This document shows positions 29,419 to 38,315 of a stretch of 64,000 bases of DNA, piece by piece; within the stretch, counting starts at the first letter, position 1; the number at the start of each line of letters is the position of its first letter. The notes beneath the pieces are model-generated. The model saw only the letters and a program-made list of their open reading frames with translations. It was not told where the DNA came from and searched no databases. The DNA comes from Caulobacter sp. X (GTDB lineage Bacteria > Pseudomonadota > Alphaproteobacteria > Caulobacterales > Caulobacteraceae). The stretch covers positions 1,364,001 to 1,428,000 of the forward strand of contig NZ_PEGF01000002.1 of NCBI RefSeq assembly GCF_002742635.1, in the 5' to 3' direction. The translations under genes were made by a program, and so were the position numbers.

Positions 29419-30630
29419 ATGGACCTGGCGTTCTCGGCCGAGGATCTGGCCTTCCAGCAAGAGGTGCGCGACTGGATCGCCACCGCCTATGACGACGACC
29501 TGCGCCGCCAGATGAGCCAGTCCAAGAACGGCTATCTGGACAAGGCCGGCCAGGTGAAGTGGCAGAAGAAGCTCTATGAACGCGGCTGGGCGGCGCCGGA
29601 TTGGCCCGTCGAGCATGGCGGGCCGGGCTTCACGGCCTCGCAGCGCTACATCTTCAACATGGAGATGAGCCTGGCGGGCGTTCCGACCTCGTCGCCGATG
29701 GGGCTGAAGATGGTCGCGCCGGTGATCATGGCCTTCGGGTCCGACGCGCAGAAGGCCCAGCACCTGCCGCCGATCCTGAGCTCCGACGTCTGGTGGTGCC
29801 AGGGCTATTCCGAGCCGGGGTCGGGCTCGGACCTCGCCAGCCTGCAGATGCGGGCCGAGCGGGACGGCGATGACTATGTGCTGAACGGCTCGAAGATCTG
29901 GACCACCCACGCCCAGTGGGCCGACTGGATGTTCTGCCTGGTCCGCACTTCGACGGAGGGGCGCCCGCAGGAGGGCATCTCGTTCCTGCTGCTGCGGATG
30001 GACACGCCCGGCATCCAGATCAAGCCGCTGCCCACCCTGGACGGTCCGCCGGAAAACGAGCAGGAGATCAACCAGGTCTTCTTCGACAATGTCCGCGTGC
30101 CGGTCGCCAACCGCATCGGCGAGGAGAACAAGGGCTGGACCTACGCCAAGTACCTCTTGGAGTTCGAGCGGGGCAACGCCTATGCGCCGGGCCTGATGCA
30201 CATGCTTAAGAAGGTCAAGCGCATCGCCGCCCTGGAGCTGGCCGACGACGGCGGGCGGCTGATCGACGATCCCGACTTCCGCAGCAAGATCAGCAATCTC
30301 GAGATCCAGGTCCAGGCGCTGGACGCCAGCGAGCTGCGGATCTTCTCCGGTCGCTCGGCGGGCAAGGCCATCGGCCCGGCCTCGTCGATGCTGAAGTGCG
30401 TCGGCTCCGAGCAGCAGCAGGCGATCACCGAACTGACCCTCGAGGCGGTCGGGGCCTACGCCGCGCCGTTCGTGCGCGACACCTGGTCGAAGAGCAACGA
30501 GGGCAGGGCGGGCCCCGACTACGCCGCGCCCGCCGCGCCGGCCTATTTCAGCTATCGCAAGACCTCGATCTACGCGGGCTCCAACGAGATCCAGCGCAAC
30601 ATCATGGCCAAGATGGTGCTGGGGCTTTAA
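29419..30630 (+). CDS. Acyl-CoA dehydrogenase family protein
   Basis: A 403-residue FAD enzyme. The N-terminal helical domain, the Trp-Cys-Gln-Gly-Tyr-Ser-Glu-Pro-Gly-Ser-Gly-Ser-Asp-Leu FAD-binding strand near residue 120 and the C-terminal Tyr-Ala-Gly-Ser-Asn-Glu-Ile-Gln-Arg-Asn-Ile signature are typical. The missing general Asn-Thr/Glu pattern makes the exact class uncertain; it resembles the large-substrate (steroid or long/branched side-chain, FadE-like) dehydrogenases. It dehydrogenates an acyl-CoA at the alpha-beta position and passes electrons to ETF. It is co-transcribed with the small monooxygenase-fold gene. Confidence 0.92.
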   Translation: MDLAFSAEDLAFQQEVRDWIATAYDDDLRRQMSQSKNGYLDKAGQVKWQKKLYERGWAAPDWPVEHGGPGFTASQRYIFNMEMSLAGVPTSSPMGLKMVAPVIMAFGSDAQKAQHLPPILSSDVWWCQGYSEPGSGSDLASLQMRAERDGDDYVLNGSKIWTTHAQWADWMFCLVRTSTEGRPQEGISFLLLRMDTPGIQIKPLPTLDGPPENEQEINQVFFDNVRVPVANRIGEENKGWTYAKYLLEFERGNAYAPGLMHMLKKVKRIAALELADDGGRLIDDPDFRSKISNLEIQVQALDASELRIFSGRSAGKAIGPASSMLKCVGSEQQQAITELTLEAVGAYAAPFVRDTWSKSNEGRAGPDYAAPAAPAYFSYRKTSIYAGSNEIQRNIMAKMVLGL

Positions 30631-30727
30631 TCCTGCCCGTCACACCTTCGGTTCCAGTTTTTCTGCATGGCCTAGCTCGCGAACAAATGTTTGGATCGCG
30701 GGCTAGTCCCTTCGCAATGGATTCCCC

Positions 30728-31819
30728 ATGGCCATCGACGCCCTGTTCAAGCCCTTCGAGTTCAAGTCGCTGAAGCTGCCCAACCGGGTGGTGATGGCGC
30801 CGATGACGCGGTCGTTCTCGCCCGGCGGCGTGCCGACCGACGACGTCGCCGCCTACTATCGCCGCCGCGCCGAGAATGAGGTCGGGCTGATCGTCACCGA
30901 GGGCACGGGCGTCGCGCGTCCGGCCTCGCTGAACGACGCCAAGGTGCCGCGCTTCCACGGCGAGAAGGAACTGGCGGCCTGGAAGAAGGTCGTCGACGAG
31001 GTCCACGCCGCCGGCGGCCTGATCGCCCCGCAGCTGTGGCACGTCGGCGCCGCCAAGGGGCCGGATCAGCTGGGCAAGGTCGACAGCCCCTCGGGCCTGT
31101 CCAAGGCCGGCGGGACGCCCTTCACCGAGCCGATGACCGACGCCGACATCGCCGACACCATCGCCGCCTTCGGCCAGGCGGCGGCCGACGCCAAGCGCCT
31201 GGGCTTCGACGCGGTCGAGCTGCACGGCGCCCACGGCTATCTGATCGACCAGTTCTTCTGGTCGGGCACCAATGTCCGCACCGACAAGTGGGGCGGCCCG
31301 ACGATCGGGGAGCGCGGCCGCTTCGCCGCCGAGATCCTGAAGGCGGTTCGCGCCGCCGTCGGCCCGGACTATCCGGTGATCATCCGCCTGTCGCAGTGGA
31401 AGCAGCAGGACTACGCGGCCCGCCTGGCGACCACGCCGCAGGAGATGGAAGCCTGGCTGCAGCCGCTGGCCGACGCCGGCGCCGACATCTTCCACTGCTC
31501 GCAGCGCCGCTTCTGGGAGCCGGAGTTCGAGGGCAGCGACCTGAACTTCGCCGGTTGGGCCAAGAAGCTGACCGGCGCCCCGACCATCACCGTCGGCTCG
31601 GTCGGCCTGTCGGGCGAGTTCATCGCGGCGTTCGGCGGCGAAGGCAGCCAACCCGCCTCGCTGGACCGCCTGCTGGAACGCCTGGAGCGCAACGAGTTCG
31701 ACCTGGTCGGCGTCGGCCGCGCCTTGCTGCAGGATCCGGAATGGGTCGTGAAGGTCCACGAGGGCCGCAACGACGAGCTGAAGAGCTTCGAGCGTCAGGC
31801 CCTGGGGGTTCTGTACTAG
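30728..31819 (+). CDS. Old Yellow Enzyme-family NADH:flavin oxidoreductase
   Basis: A 363-residue FMN-dependent ene-reductase (NemA/OYE family). It has Ala-Pro-Met-Thr-Arg near residue 20, the substrate-binding His-Gly-Ala-His-Gly-Tyr-Leu-Ile-Asp-Gln-Phe segment near residue 170, and the C-terminal Gly-Val-Gly-Arg-Ala-Leu-Leu phosphate-binding loop. It reduces activated C=C bonds or nitro compounds with NAD(P)H. The barrel is complete. The 97-bp gap upstream holds no clear terminator, so it may be partly cotranscribed with the acyl-CoA dehydrogenase. Confidence 0.93.
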   Translation: MAIDALFKPFEFKSLKLPNRVVMAPMTRSFSPGGVPTDDVAAYYRRRAENEVGLIVTEGTGVARPASLNDAKVPRFHGEKELAAWKKVVDEVHAAGGLIAPQLWHVGAAKGPDQLGKVDSPSGLSKAGGTPFTEPMTDADIADTIAAFGQAAADAKRLGFDAVELHGAHGYLIDQFFWSGTNVRTDKWGGPTIGERGRFAAEILKAVRAAVGPDYPVIIRLSQWKQQDYAARLATTPQEMEAWLQPLADAGADIFHCSQRRFWEPEFEGSDLNFAGWAKKLTGAPTITVGSVGLSGEFIAAFGGEGSQPASLDRLLERLERNEFDLVGVGRALLQDPEWVVKVHEGRNDELKSFERQALGVLY

Positions 31820-31832
31820 GCCTGCCGTAAGA

Positions 31833-31947
31833 TGCTCCCCCGCGATGCGGGGGAGCTGTCGCGGAGCGACTGAGGGGGCAAGCTGGACGTTTGCCGCGTA
31901 GCCCCCTCCGGCCCTCTGGGCCACCTCCCCCGCATCGCGGGGGAGGA
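31833..31947. repeat. Palindromic intergenic repeat, copy 4
   Basis: Outer arms GCTCCCCCGCGATGCGGGGGAG and CTCCCCCGCATCGCGGGGGAG (each in part self-complementary) enclose GCGACTGAGGGGGCAAG and GCCCCCTCCGGCCCTCTGGGCCACC. Related to, but diverged from, the copies at 24,954 and 26,576. It lies between convergent genes and may terminate both. Confidence 0.8.
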
Positions 31948-31948
31948 A

Positions 31949-32860
31949 CTACCCGTTGAAGTTCAGCTTCAGCCCCGGCCGCGGCCACCGCGCCTTATAG
32001 AGCTTCCCCGTCCCCGACGCGGTGATCCAGGCGTCGCGCATGTCGGCGCCGCCAAAGCAGATGTTGGTCACGATGACGTCCGGGAAGGCGTAGTGCTCGG
32101 TCGAGCCATCGGGATCGAAGGCGGTGACGCCGCCGTTGATGATCGTCGCCACGCAGATCTTGCCGCCGGCCTCGACCGCCAGGCTGTCCAGCAGTTGGTA
32201 ACCCGGCAGGTTGCAGACCACATTGCCCGGCATCAGCGGCGCGGCCTCGGCCAGGACGCCGGGCGAAGCCACGTCGAACGACCATAGCCGGCCCAGCATG
32301 GTGTCGGCCATGTAGACGGTCTTCTCGTCGGGCGAGAGGCCCACGCCGTTGGGCGAGACGAAGTGGTCCCGCCAGCGGGTGATCTTCGAGCCGTCGGCCA
32401 GGGCGTAGTAGAGCGCCCCGTACTTTCGGCCGTCCGGCGTCGAGCAGCCGTGGTCGGTGAACCAGAAGCCGCCCTGCTTGTCGAAGACCAGATCGTTGGG
32501 CCCGACCAGGGGTTTGCCGTCGCATTCGGCGTAGAGCGTGGTCACCGCGCCGGTCGCCAGGTCCACCCGCTGGATCGAGCCGCCCGTGTGCGTCGGCGGC
32601 GTCGGGCCGGGAATGTTCAGGCCATTGGCCTCGAAGAAGGCGAAGCTGCCGCCGTTGTTGGTGACATAGAGCGCGCCATCGGGGCCGATCGCCGCGCCGT
32701 TGGGGCCGCCGCCGGTCTGCGCCACCGTCTCCTTGCGGCCGTCGGGCCAGATCCGCGTCAGGCGCTGGCCCTGGATCTCGGTGACGATGACCGAGCCGTC
32801 GGCCATGGCCACGGGGCCTTCGGGAAACTGCAGGCCTTCGGCCGCCAGTTGGATGTCCAT
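31949..32860 (-). CDS. SMP-30/gluconolactonase family protein
   Basis: A 303-residue six-bladed beta-propeller lactonase. It shows Glu-Gly-Pro near residue 15 (metal-ligand Glu), Gly-Pro-Asn-Gly-Ala and Gly-Pro-Asn-Asp-Leu loops (ligand Asn), and Ser-Pro-Asn-Gly-Val-Gly-Leu-Ser-Pro-Asp near residue 190 (catalytic Asp region), typical of Ca2+ or Zn2+ lactonases. It probably opens a sugar lactone in the cytoplasm. The start at 32860 is supported by GGGAGAG ten bases upstream; the frame is open much further upstream, overlapping the kinase gene in another frame. A palindrome lies 48 bp upstream of the start. Confidence 0.9.
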   Translation of the reverse strand: MDIQLAAEGLQFPEGPVAMADGSVIVTEIQGQRLTRIWPDGRKETVAQTGGGPNGAAIGPDGALYVTNNGGSFAFFEANGLNIPGPTPPTHTGGSIQRVDLATGAVTTLYAECDGKPLVGPNDLVFDKQGGFWFTDHGCSTPDGRKYGALYYALADGSKITRWRDHFVSPNGVGLSPDEKTVYMADTMLGRLWSFDVASPGVLAEAAPLMPGNVVCNLPGYQLLDSLAVEAGGKICVATIINGGVTAFDPDGSTEHYAFPDVIVTNICFGGADMRDAWITASGTGKLYKARWPRPGLKLNFNG

Positions 32861-32907
32861 CGCGCGTCTCTCCCTGTCTCGCCTCTCACGGGCGATGAGG
32901 AGACTAT

Positions 32908-32919
32908 AAACGCGCGTTT
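32908..32919. promoter_or_regulatory. AAACGCGCGTTT palindrome upstream of the lactonase gene
   Basis: A perfect 12-bp palindrome between the lactonase start (32860) and the kinase stop (32959), in TATAAACGCGCGTTTGAA. Its position suits an operator for a sugar-lactone-responsive regulator. No regulator gene is adjacent. Confidence 0.4.
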
Positions 32920-32958
32920 GAACTTGGCGAGGGTTCCGTTCCCCTGGTCGGTCAGCGC

Positions 32959-35019
32959 CTAGAGGGTAACGGTCGCGGGCGAAGCGGCGGTGAAGCGCGC
33001 CACCGCCGCCAGCAGATCCTCTCGAACGATCGGCTTGGCCAGGTGGCCGTCCATGCCGGCGGCGAGGCAGCGGGCGATCTGCTCGGGCATGACGTCGGCG
33101 CTGAGCGCCAGGATCGGCACGCGAGCCTTGGCGCCCTCCATGGCGCGGATGGCGTGAGTGGCGGCCAGGCCATCCATCACGGGCATGTGCACGTCCATCA
33201 GCACCAGATCGAAGTCCTGGTCGCGCAGCAGGGACACCGCCGTCGCCCCGTCCTCGGCGGTGATCGTCTCGTGCCCGCCCAGCGTCAGCAGGGCGTAGCC
33301 CAGCTCGCGATTGACGTGGTGGTCGTCGACGAGCAGCACCCGGGCGCCGCGCAGGTCGGCCGGCGACGAGGCCGCCGAGTCCAGTGTGGGCGTCGGCTGC
33401 GCGGGGATCGCGGGCAGTTCGACCCAGAAGCACGACCCTCGGCCCGGCGCGCTGATCACGCCGATCTCGCCGCCCATGCGCGAGACCAGAGCCTTGCTGA
33501 TCGCCAAGCCCAGGCCGGTGCCGCCATATCCGCGGCTGATGGAGCTGTCGGCCTGGGTGAAGCGCTGGAACAGACGCGCCTGGACGTCGGGCGCGATGCC
33601 GATGCCGGTGTCCGAGATCTCGAACCGAAGTCGTTGGTCCGACACGTCGAGCCGGGCGGTGACGGCGCCGTCGCGCGTGAACTTGATGGCGTTGGACAGC
33701 AGGTTCAGCAGCACCTGACGCAGGCGCGTTTCGTCCAGCAGGAAGAGCGGCCGCTCGTCCCCGCCTTGGATCTCTATCCTCAAAGCCAGCTTCTTGGCTT
33801 CCGCCGCGGGGCCGGCGATCGCCACCGCGTCGCGCAGCACGACGGCCGGCGCCAGCGGCCCCGGGTCCAGCTCCATCCGGCCGGCTTCCAGCTTCGAGAA
33901 GTCCAGCAGGTCGTTGATGATCTCGACCAGCGAGCGGCCGGCGCGATTGATCAGATCGAGGCGTCGGCGGCTGTCGGGCGACAGGCCAGGGTCGCCGGCC
34001 ACGAGGTCGGCGAAGCCCAGGATGCTGTTCAGCGGCGTGCGGATCTCGTGGCTGATCGTCGCCAGGAATTCGGACTTGGCCTTGTTGGCGGCCTGGGCGC
34101 TGGCCTGGGCGTCGCGGGCCGCGTCACGGCCTCGCGTCATCAGGGCCTGCAGGCGCTTCTGCCGTTCCAGGATCATGGCGGCGGTCAGGCAGACCGCGAA
34201 CAGCATGACGTGGAAGATCACGGCGTGCCGCAGGGGCGTCAGCGCCGCGTTGCGGTCGATGCCGACGCTATGCAGCACCGCGGGGATCGAGGCGGCCAGG
34301 GATGCGATGACCAGGATCGCCGCCGCCCGAGGCCCGCCTCGGAACACGGCCAGCATGGCGGGGGCGAACAGCAGGGCCTGCAAGCCAGGATCCCAGGTGA
34401 AGATCGCCACCGCGCTGATGACCACCAGCGCCGTGAGCATGGCGATCTGCCAGGGCGAGGCCGGGAACATCGGCTTATGGCGGCGGTCCATCAGCATGAT
34501 GGTGGTCGGCATCGCCAGGAACAGGCCCAGCACGTTCGGCGGGATCCAGTCGGCCCAGCCGCTCCACATGGGCCTGCCGCGAGAGAGCGCCAGACTGACG
34601 GTCGTGATCGTCGAGAACACGACAACCAGCACCGCGGCGGCGGCGGTCAGGCGAGCCAGGCCCCACGGACTGCGCATCCGGTTGGTCAGGCCCAGACGCT
34701 CCAGACTCCAGGCGATGAGGACGTTCTGGATCAGGTCTTGCGGCACCACCAGCACGATGAACGAGAGGCGCACGCCAGCGATCAGTTCGATGGCGACGTG
34801 GACGACGCCGGCCAGCGCCAGCATGATCCATCGCGCCTTGCCCTTCAGAGTCAGCAGGCCGGCGATGATCACGGCGTTGGCCGTCCAGATCGACGGCAGG
34901 TTGTGGGTCGCGCCAGCCAGGAACAGGCTGAAGACGATGGAGCCTCCGAAGGCCGCCAAGAGGCCCGCGATCCGCAAAGTCTGGTCGTCGCGCGACGGAA
35001 TTCGGATAGCCGCGATCAA
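32959..35019 (-). CDS. MASE1-type hybrid sensor histidine kinase/response regulator
   Basis: A 686-residue membrane kinase. About eight hydrophobic segments in residues 15-290 resemble the MASE1 sensory domain. A HisKA domain follows with the phosphorylated His in Ile-Ser-His-Glu-Ile-Arg-Thr-Pro-Leu-Asn near residue 322, then a HATPase with Asn-Ala-Ile-Lys-Phe-Thr (N box), Asp-Thr-Gly-Ile-Gly (G1) and Gly-Gly-Thr-Gly-Leu-Gly-Leu (G2), and a C-terminal receiver with the acceptor Asp in Leu-Val-Leu-Met-Asp-Val-His-Met-Pro near residue 612. No output domain, so a histidine phosphotransferase elsewhere is expected. The start appears to be TTG with GGGGGA eight bases upstream. Signal unknown. Confidence 0.9.
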   Translation of the reverse strand: MIAAIRIPSRDDQTLRIAGLLAAFGGSIVFSLFLAGATHNLPSIWTANAVIIAGLLTLKGKARWIMLALAGVVHVAIELIAGVRLSFIVLVVPQDLIQNVLIAWSLERLGLTNRMRSPWGLARLTAAAAVLVVVFSTITTVSLALSRGRPMWSGWADWIPPNVLGLFLAMPTTIMLMDRRHKPMFPASPWQIAMLTALVVISAVAIFTWDPGLQALLFAPAMLAVFRGGPRAAAILVIASLAASIPAVLHSVGIDRNAALTPLRHAVIFHVMLFAVCLTAAMILERQKRLQALMTRGRDAARDAQASAQAANKAKSEFLATISHEIRTPLNSILGFADLVAGDPGLSPDSRRRLDLINRAGRSLVEIINDLLDFSKLEAGRMELDPGPLAPAVVLRDAVAIAGPAAEAKKLALRIEIQGGDERPLFLLDETRLRQVLLNLLSNAIKFTRDGAVTARLDVSDQRLRFEISDTGIGIAPDVQARLFQRFTQADSSISRGYGGTGLGLAISKALVSRMGGEIGVISAPGRGSCFWVELPAIPAQPTPTLDSAASSPADLRGARVLLVDDHHVNRELGYALLTLGGHETITAEDGATAVSLLRDQDFDLVLMDVHMPVMDGLAATHAIRAMEGAKARVPILALSADVMPEQIARCLAAGMDGHLAKPIVREDLLAAVARFTAASPATVTL

Positions 35020-35093
35020 GGTTGGTTCCCCCTATCCAGGGTGGGTGTCGCAGGTTGTCGTTGCGATCGGGTTTACGTCCTCGGCGCGTTCCG

Positions 35094-35609
35094 TCAGCGG
35101 CGCTCCAATACTCTGAATACGAACGCGTGATCGTCACCCTCGCCTGCGGCGTGCGCCTCGCGGCGAACCTCGGTCCAGGCGTTTTCGTCAAAGACGGGGA
35201 AATGAACGTCGCCATCGACCTGGGCGTCGACGTCGGTGAGATAGAGCCGCCTGGCCTTGGGCAGGGCCAGCTCGAACAGGGCGCGGCCGCCGATCACGCA
35301 GACCTCGTCGACGCCATCGTCGGCGGCCTGCTCCCTGGCGATCTGCACGGCCTCCGACCAGGTTTCGCAGGCGATCGCGCCTTCGGGCTCGAAGCTCTGG
35401 TCGCGGGTCAGCACGACATTCATCCGGCCGGGGAGGGGCTTGCGCGGCAGGCTGTCCCAGGTCTTGCGGCCCATGATGATGGGCTTGCCCAGGGTGTTGG
35501 CCTTGAACAGGGCCAGGTCCGACTTCAGCCGCCAGGGCAGGTCGCCGTCGCGACCGATCACCCCGTTGGCGGCGCGGGCGACGACAATGGCGAGGGTGGG
35601 CAGGGTCAT
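35094..35609 (-). CDS. folA: Dihydrofolate reductase FolA
   Basis: A 171-residue DHFR that reduces dihydrofolate to tetrahydrofolate with NADPH, needed to recycle the product of ThyA. Visible motifs are Val-Val-Ala-Arg-Ala-Ala-Asn-Gly-Val-Ile-Gly (N-terminal strand), Leu-Pro-Trp-Arg (Met20 loop), Met-Gly-Arg-Lys-Thr-Trp-Asp-Ser-Leu and Val-Ile-Gly-Gly. It ends 74 bp upstream of the kinase gene on the same strand. thyA is on the same strand but more than 4 kb upstream, separated by an oxidoreductase gene and an accessory patch. Confidence 0.95.
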   Translation of the reverse strand: MTLPTLAIVVARAANGVIGRDGDLPWRLKSDLALFKANTLGKPIIMGRKTWDSLPRKPLPGRMNVVLTRDQSFEPEGAIACETWSEAVQIAREQAADDGVDEVCVIGGRALFELALPKARRLYLTDVDAQVDGDVHFPVFDENAWTEVRREAHAAGEGDDHAFVFRVLERR

Positions 35610-35710
35610 GGCTCTTGATTAGCGGGCGTCGGCTTGGCGCGCCATGGCTTGATCGAAACCTGAACGTTGATCACTCTGGCTTCCAAGAACACAGGACGGG
35701 GAGAGGCGCG

Positions 35711-36733
35711 ATGTCGGCGACGGCGTTCGAGATGCACATGGCCCGGACGGGCGGAGTCGAGGTCCTGCGCGGGCGCGAGATCGCGCCGCCGCCGCCGGGC
35801 CCCGGCGAGGCGCGCGTGGCGATCGAGGCGGCGGGCGTCGCCTTCGCCGACATCGTCATGCGCACCGGCCTCTATCCGGGGGTGAAGGCCCCGGTGACCC
35901 CGGGCTACGACTTCGTCGGCCGGATCGAGGCGTTGGGGCCAGGCGTCGAGGGCTTCCAGGTCGGCCAGCGGGTGGCGGCCCTGACGGTCACGGGCTCGTA
36001 CGCCACGCGGCGCAATGTCGAGGCGCGCTGGCTTGTCGCCGCGCCGGAGGGGGCGCCGGCCGAGGCCCTGGTCGCCGGCGTGCTGAACGGCCTGACCGCC
36101 TGGCAGATGTTCCACCGCGTCGCCGGCTCCGTGGCGGGCGAGTGGGTGCTGGTCCACGGCGCGGCGGGCGGCGTTGGCGGGCTTCTGCTGGATCTGGCGC
36201 GGCTGTCCGGCGTCAAGGCGGTCGGCACGGCCTCGGCGGGCAAGAAGGCCGAGGTCGAGGCCAAGGGCGGCGTGCATGTGGACTACCGCGCAGAGGCCGT
36301 TGCGGCGCGGGCGATCGAGATTTCAGGTGGCGGCGTGGTGGCGGCCTTTGACCATGTCGGCGGGCCGCACTTGAAGACCGCCTCGCTGGCCGCCCTGCGC
36401 GATGGCGGGACCGCGGTGCTCTACGGCGGCTATGACGCGACCAGGGGCGGCAAGGCGCGGCCGGGCGCGATGCTGAAGATGCTGCTGGCCGATCGCCTGT
36501 CGGCCCTGAAGCTGTTCAGCGAAAGCCGGGGCGTCGTCGGCTACAACGTCACGTCCTGGCGCGACGCCCGGCCGGAGGCCTACCGCCAGGACCTCACCCA
36601 GGTTCTGAAGCTGATCGGAGAGGGCGCGATCCAGCCGACGATCGCCAAGGTCTTGCCGCTTAGTGAGGCCGGCGAGGCTCAGGCGCTGCTGCAGTCGGCG
36701 AAGCTGGCGGGCAAGATCGTGCTGAGGCCGTAG
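35711..36733 (+). CDS. Quinone oxidoreductase-like MDR-family protein
   Basis: A 340-residue medium-chain dehydrogenase/reductase without the zinc ligands, in the NADPH:quinone oxidoreductase/zeta-crystallin group. The catalytic domain starts with Glu-Ala-Ala-Gly-Val-Ala-Phe-Ala-Asp and has Pro-Gly-Tyr-Asp-Phe-Val-Gly; the NADPH motif is His-Gly-Ala-Ala-Gly-Gly-Val-Gly near residue 150. It may reduce quinones or enones. The ATG at 35711 has GGGGAGAGG just upstream and is preferred over an earlier in-frame codon. It is transcribed away from folA. Confidence 0.9.
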   Translation: MSATAFEMHMARTGGVEVLRGREIAPPPPGPGEARVAIEAAGVAFADIVMRTGLYPGVKAPVTPGYDFVGRIEALGPGVEGFQVGQRVAALTVTGSYATRRNVEARWLVAAPEGAPAEALVAGVLNGLTAWQMFHRVAGSVAGEWVLVHGAAGGVGGLLLDLARLSGVKAVGTASAGKKAEVEAKGGVHVDYRAEAVAARAIEISGGGVVAAFDHVGGPHLKTASLAALRDGGTAVLYGGYDATRGGKARPGAMLKMLLADRLSALKLFSESRGVVGYNVTSWRDARPEAYRQDLTQVLKLIGEGAIQPTIAKVLPLSEAGEAQALLQSAKLAGKIVLRP

Positions 36734-36975
36734 AGCGGCGGCGGGGGGCGAAGGGCGGCTTTCGACACAAGTCAGAAGTAGGGGAAGTCTACTTGCGCGT
36801 CGCGCTGAGGCCGCACAGGACTAGTGGTTCTCTGCGTTAGGCTGCGTTGCCCACCCGAGGTTGCTTCTGTAATCAACGGGCTTTGCGGTGCTGCCCAACG
36901 CATACGGCCGAGCAATTTCGAAGAGGTTGAATACGGGGCCCAGCGAAAGCTTGGCGTTTTTATTCTTAAGCAAAT

Positions 36976-36995
36976 GGCCCCGCTCGCGCGGGGCC
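36976..36995 (-). terminator. Hairpin terminator of the PLA2-like gene
   Basis: GGCCCCGC-GCGA-GCGGGGCC on the minus strand, followed by ATTTGCTT, 35 bp past the stop of the gene at 37031. The remaining sequence between 36734 and 36975 holds no recognisable gene. Confidence 0.65.
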
Positions 36996-37030
36996 AAGAC
37001 AGCCTATTAGCCCCAGTTGCGGAGCAGGTA

Positions 37031-38245
37031 TCACGCAATAGCCGCGCCGTAGGGCTGAGCGTCGATGTTGCCCACAAGGGCGACGCTTCCACGATCGGGC
37101 GCGATAGCCCAATCGAAGTCGGCTCCGTCACCGCCGACCGCCGTCACAAGGTTATAGAAGTCCTTCGTGGCACCGAGCGTCGCCAAGCTGCCGTCAGTGT
37201 TACGGCCCGTTGTCACATCGATGGCGTCGGCCGCGGTAAGCGCTCTGAGGGACGCTGTGCCTGGGGTTGTCGATGTGTTGGTAGTCACAATGCCGAGCGA
37301 GGCTGCGATCTTGTCGTTGAGGTCTATGACGCCGTCGCGATTGTCATCATACTCAGAATATTTCGACGGATCGATCCGGTCGCCGGCTGAGACCTTTACG
37401 TACTGGTAGGTGTTTGAGTTGCTCGTGCCATAGAGCAAGTCTTTGATCTTGTCCGGGGTCGAGAGTTGCACGCCCAAAGCGTCGGACGGATTGAACATGA
37501 GGTTGGAGCTGGCGTTGTCGCTGCCGAAGATGTGCGACTTGAACCAATCCCAAGCTCCGCTCAATGAGGACGAGATATTGCTCCAGGTAGACCCGAGCGC
37601 CGAGGTGAAGCTATTCCAGACCTGGGAGGTAAATGAGACATTCGTGCTTATTGTTGTTCCCGAAGAGACCAGCGTCATCCCGACGTCGATGGTATTATTC
37701 GAATTGGATGTAGTTGAAGTTACGTAGACTGTGTCTGCGACCCATTGTGGCGGCAAAGGCGTTGTGTTCTTTGTGGCGGTAAGAACGTTGTAAGTACTGC
37801 CAATGCCTACGATGAAGGGGATGGAAGCGTTGCCATAAAGGCGCCCGTAGGGGTCGAGTGTACCGCCATCGAAAGTCAGAACGGTCCAGACCGATCCGCC
37901 CATGACGACATTGTTGACAACATTCGTCATCGCATTGTCTGTGACGTAGCCTAAGTCGTGATTCAGATATGCGGTGTCGAGATCATTGATCGGGACGCGA
38001 TCGATCTCTTGCAGCACCGATTTAACGAAAGCCACATTTGCTGCGGTTCTGGGAATATGGACCGTCACCGGTGCGTAATAGTCCCGTGGATCATCTAGAT
38101 TGCCGCCGCCTGGCGGCCCGCCAACATGGCTCGCAATATTGTAGCCGTTCGCCATAAACGTGGCGTACCGGTCTGCCTGTTCCCAGGCATCGTTATCGCC
38201 GTTACCCCCGAAATGCCCGTACTGAGGAACTGGTGGACCACTCAT
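37031..38245 (-). CDS. Hypothetical protein with PLA2-like His-Asp motif and EF-hand loop
   Basis: A 404-residue protein unlike its neighbours in composition: low G+C, rich in Asn, Ser and Thr, no signal peptide. Near residues 85-100 it reads Pro-Ile-Asn-Asp-Leu-Asp-x5-His96-Asp97-x2-Tyr100, the spacing of the phospholipase A2 catalytic motif, most like the parvovirus/bacterial short form (Asp-x5-His-Asp-x2-Tyr). A Gly/Pro-rich stretch at 41-50 could be the calcium loop. Residues 300-311 (Asp-x-Asn-x-Asp-Gly-x-Ile-Asp-x-x-Asp) fit an EF-hand loop. The middle is Ser/Thr-rich. It may be a secreted calcium-dependent lipase or toxin; activity is inferred from motif only. Two small lipoprotein genes follow upstream on the same strand. 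Confidence 0.72.
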   Translation of the reverse strand: MSGPPVPQYGHFGGNGDNDAWEQADRYATFMANGYNIASHVGGPPGGGNLDDPRDYYAPVTVHIPRTAANVAFVKSVLQEIDRVPINDLDTAYLNHDLGYVTDNAMTNVVNNVVMGGSVWTVLTFDGGTLDPYGRLYGNASIPFIVGIGSTYNVLTATKNTTPLPPQWVADTVYVTSTTSNSNNTIDVGMTLVSSGTTISTNVSFTSQVWNSFTSALGSTWSNISSSLSGAWDWFKSHIFGSDNASSNLMFNPSDALGVQLSTPDKIKDLLYGTSNSNTYQYVKVSAGDRIDPSKYSEYDDNRDGVIDLNDKIAASLGIVTTNTSTTPGTASLRALTAADAIDVTTGRNTDGSLATLGATKDFYNLVTAVGGDGADFDWAIAPDRGSVALVGNIDAQPYGAAIA

Positions 38246-38315
38246 AGTCGACCTCCGTCAATGAGACGGAATAAACCTGAAGTCGTGTTATTTGAGAATC
38301 AACCTTGGGTGTTGA

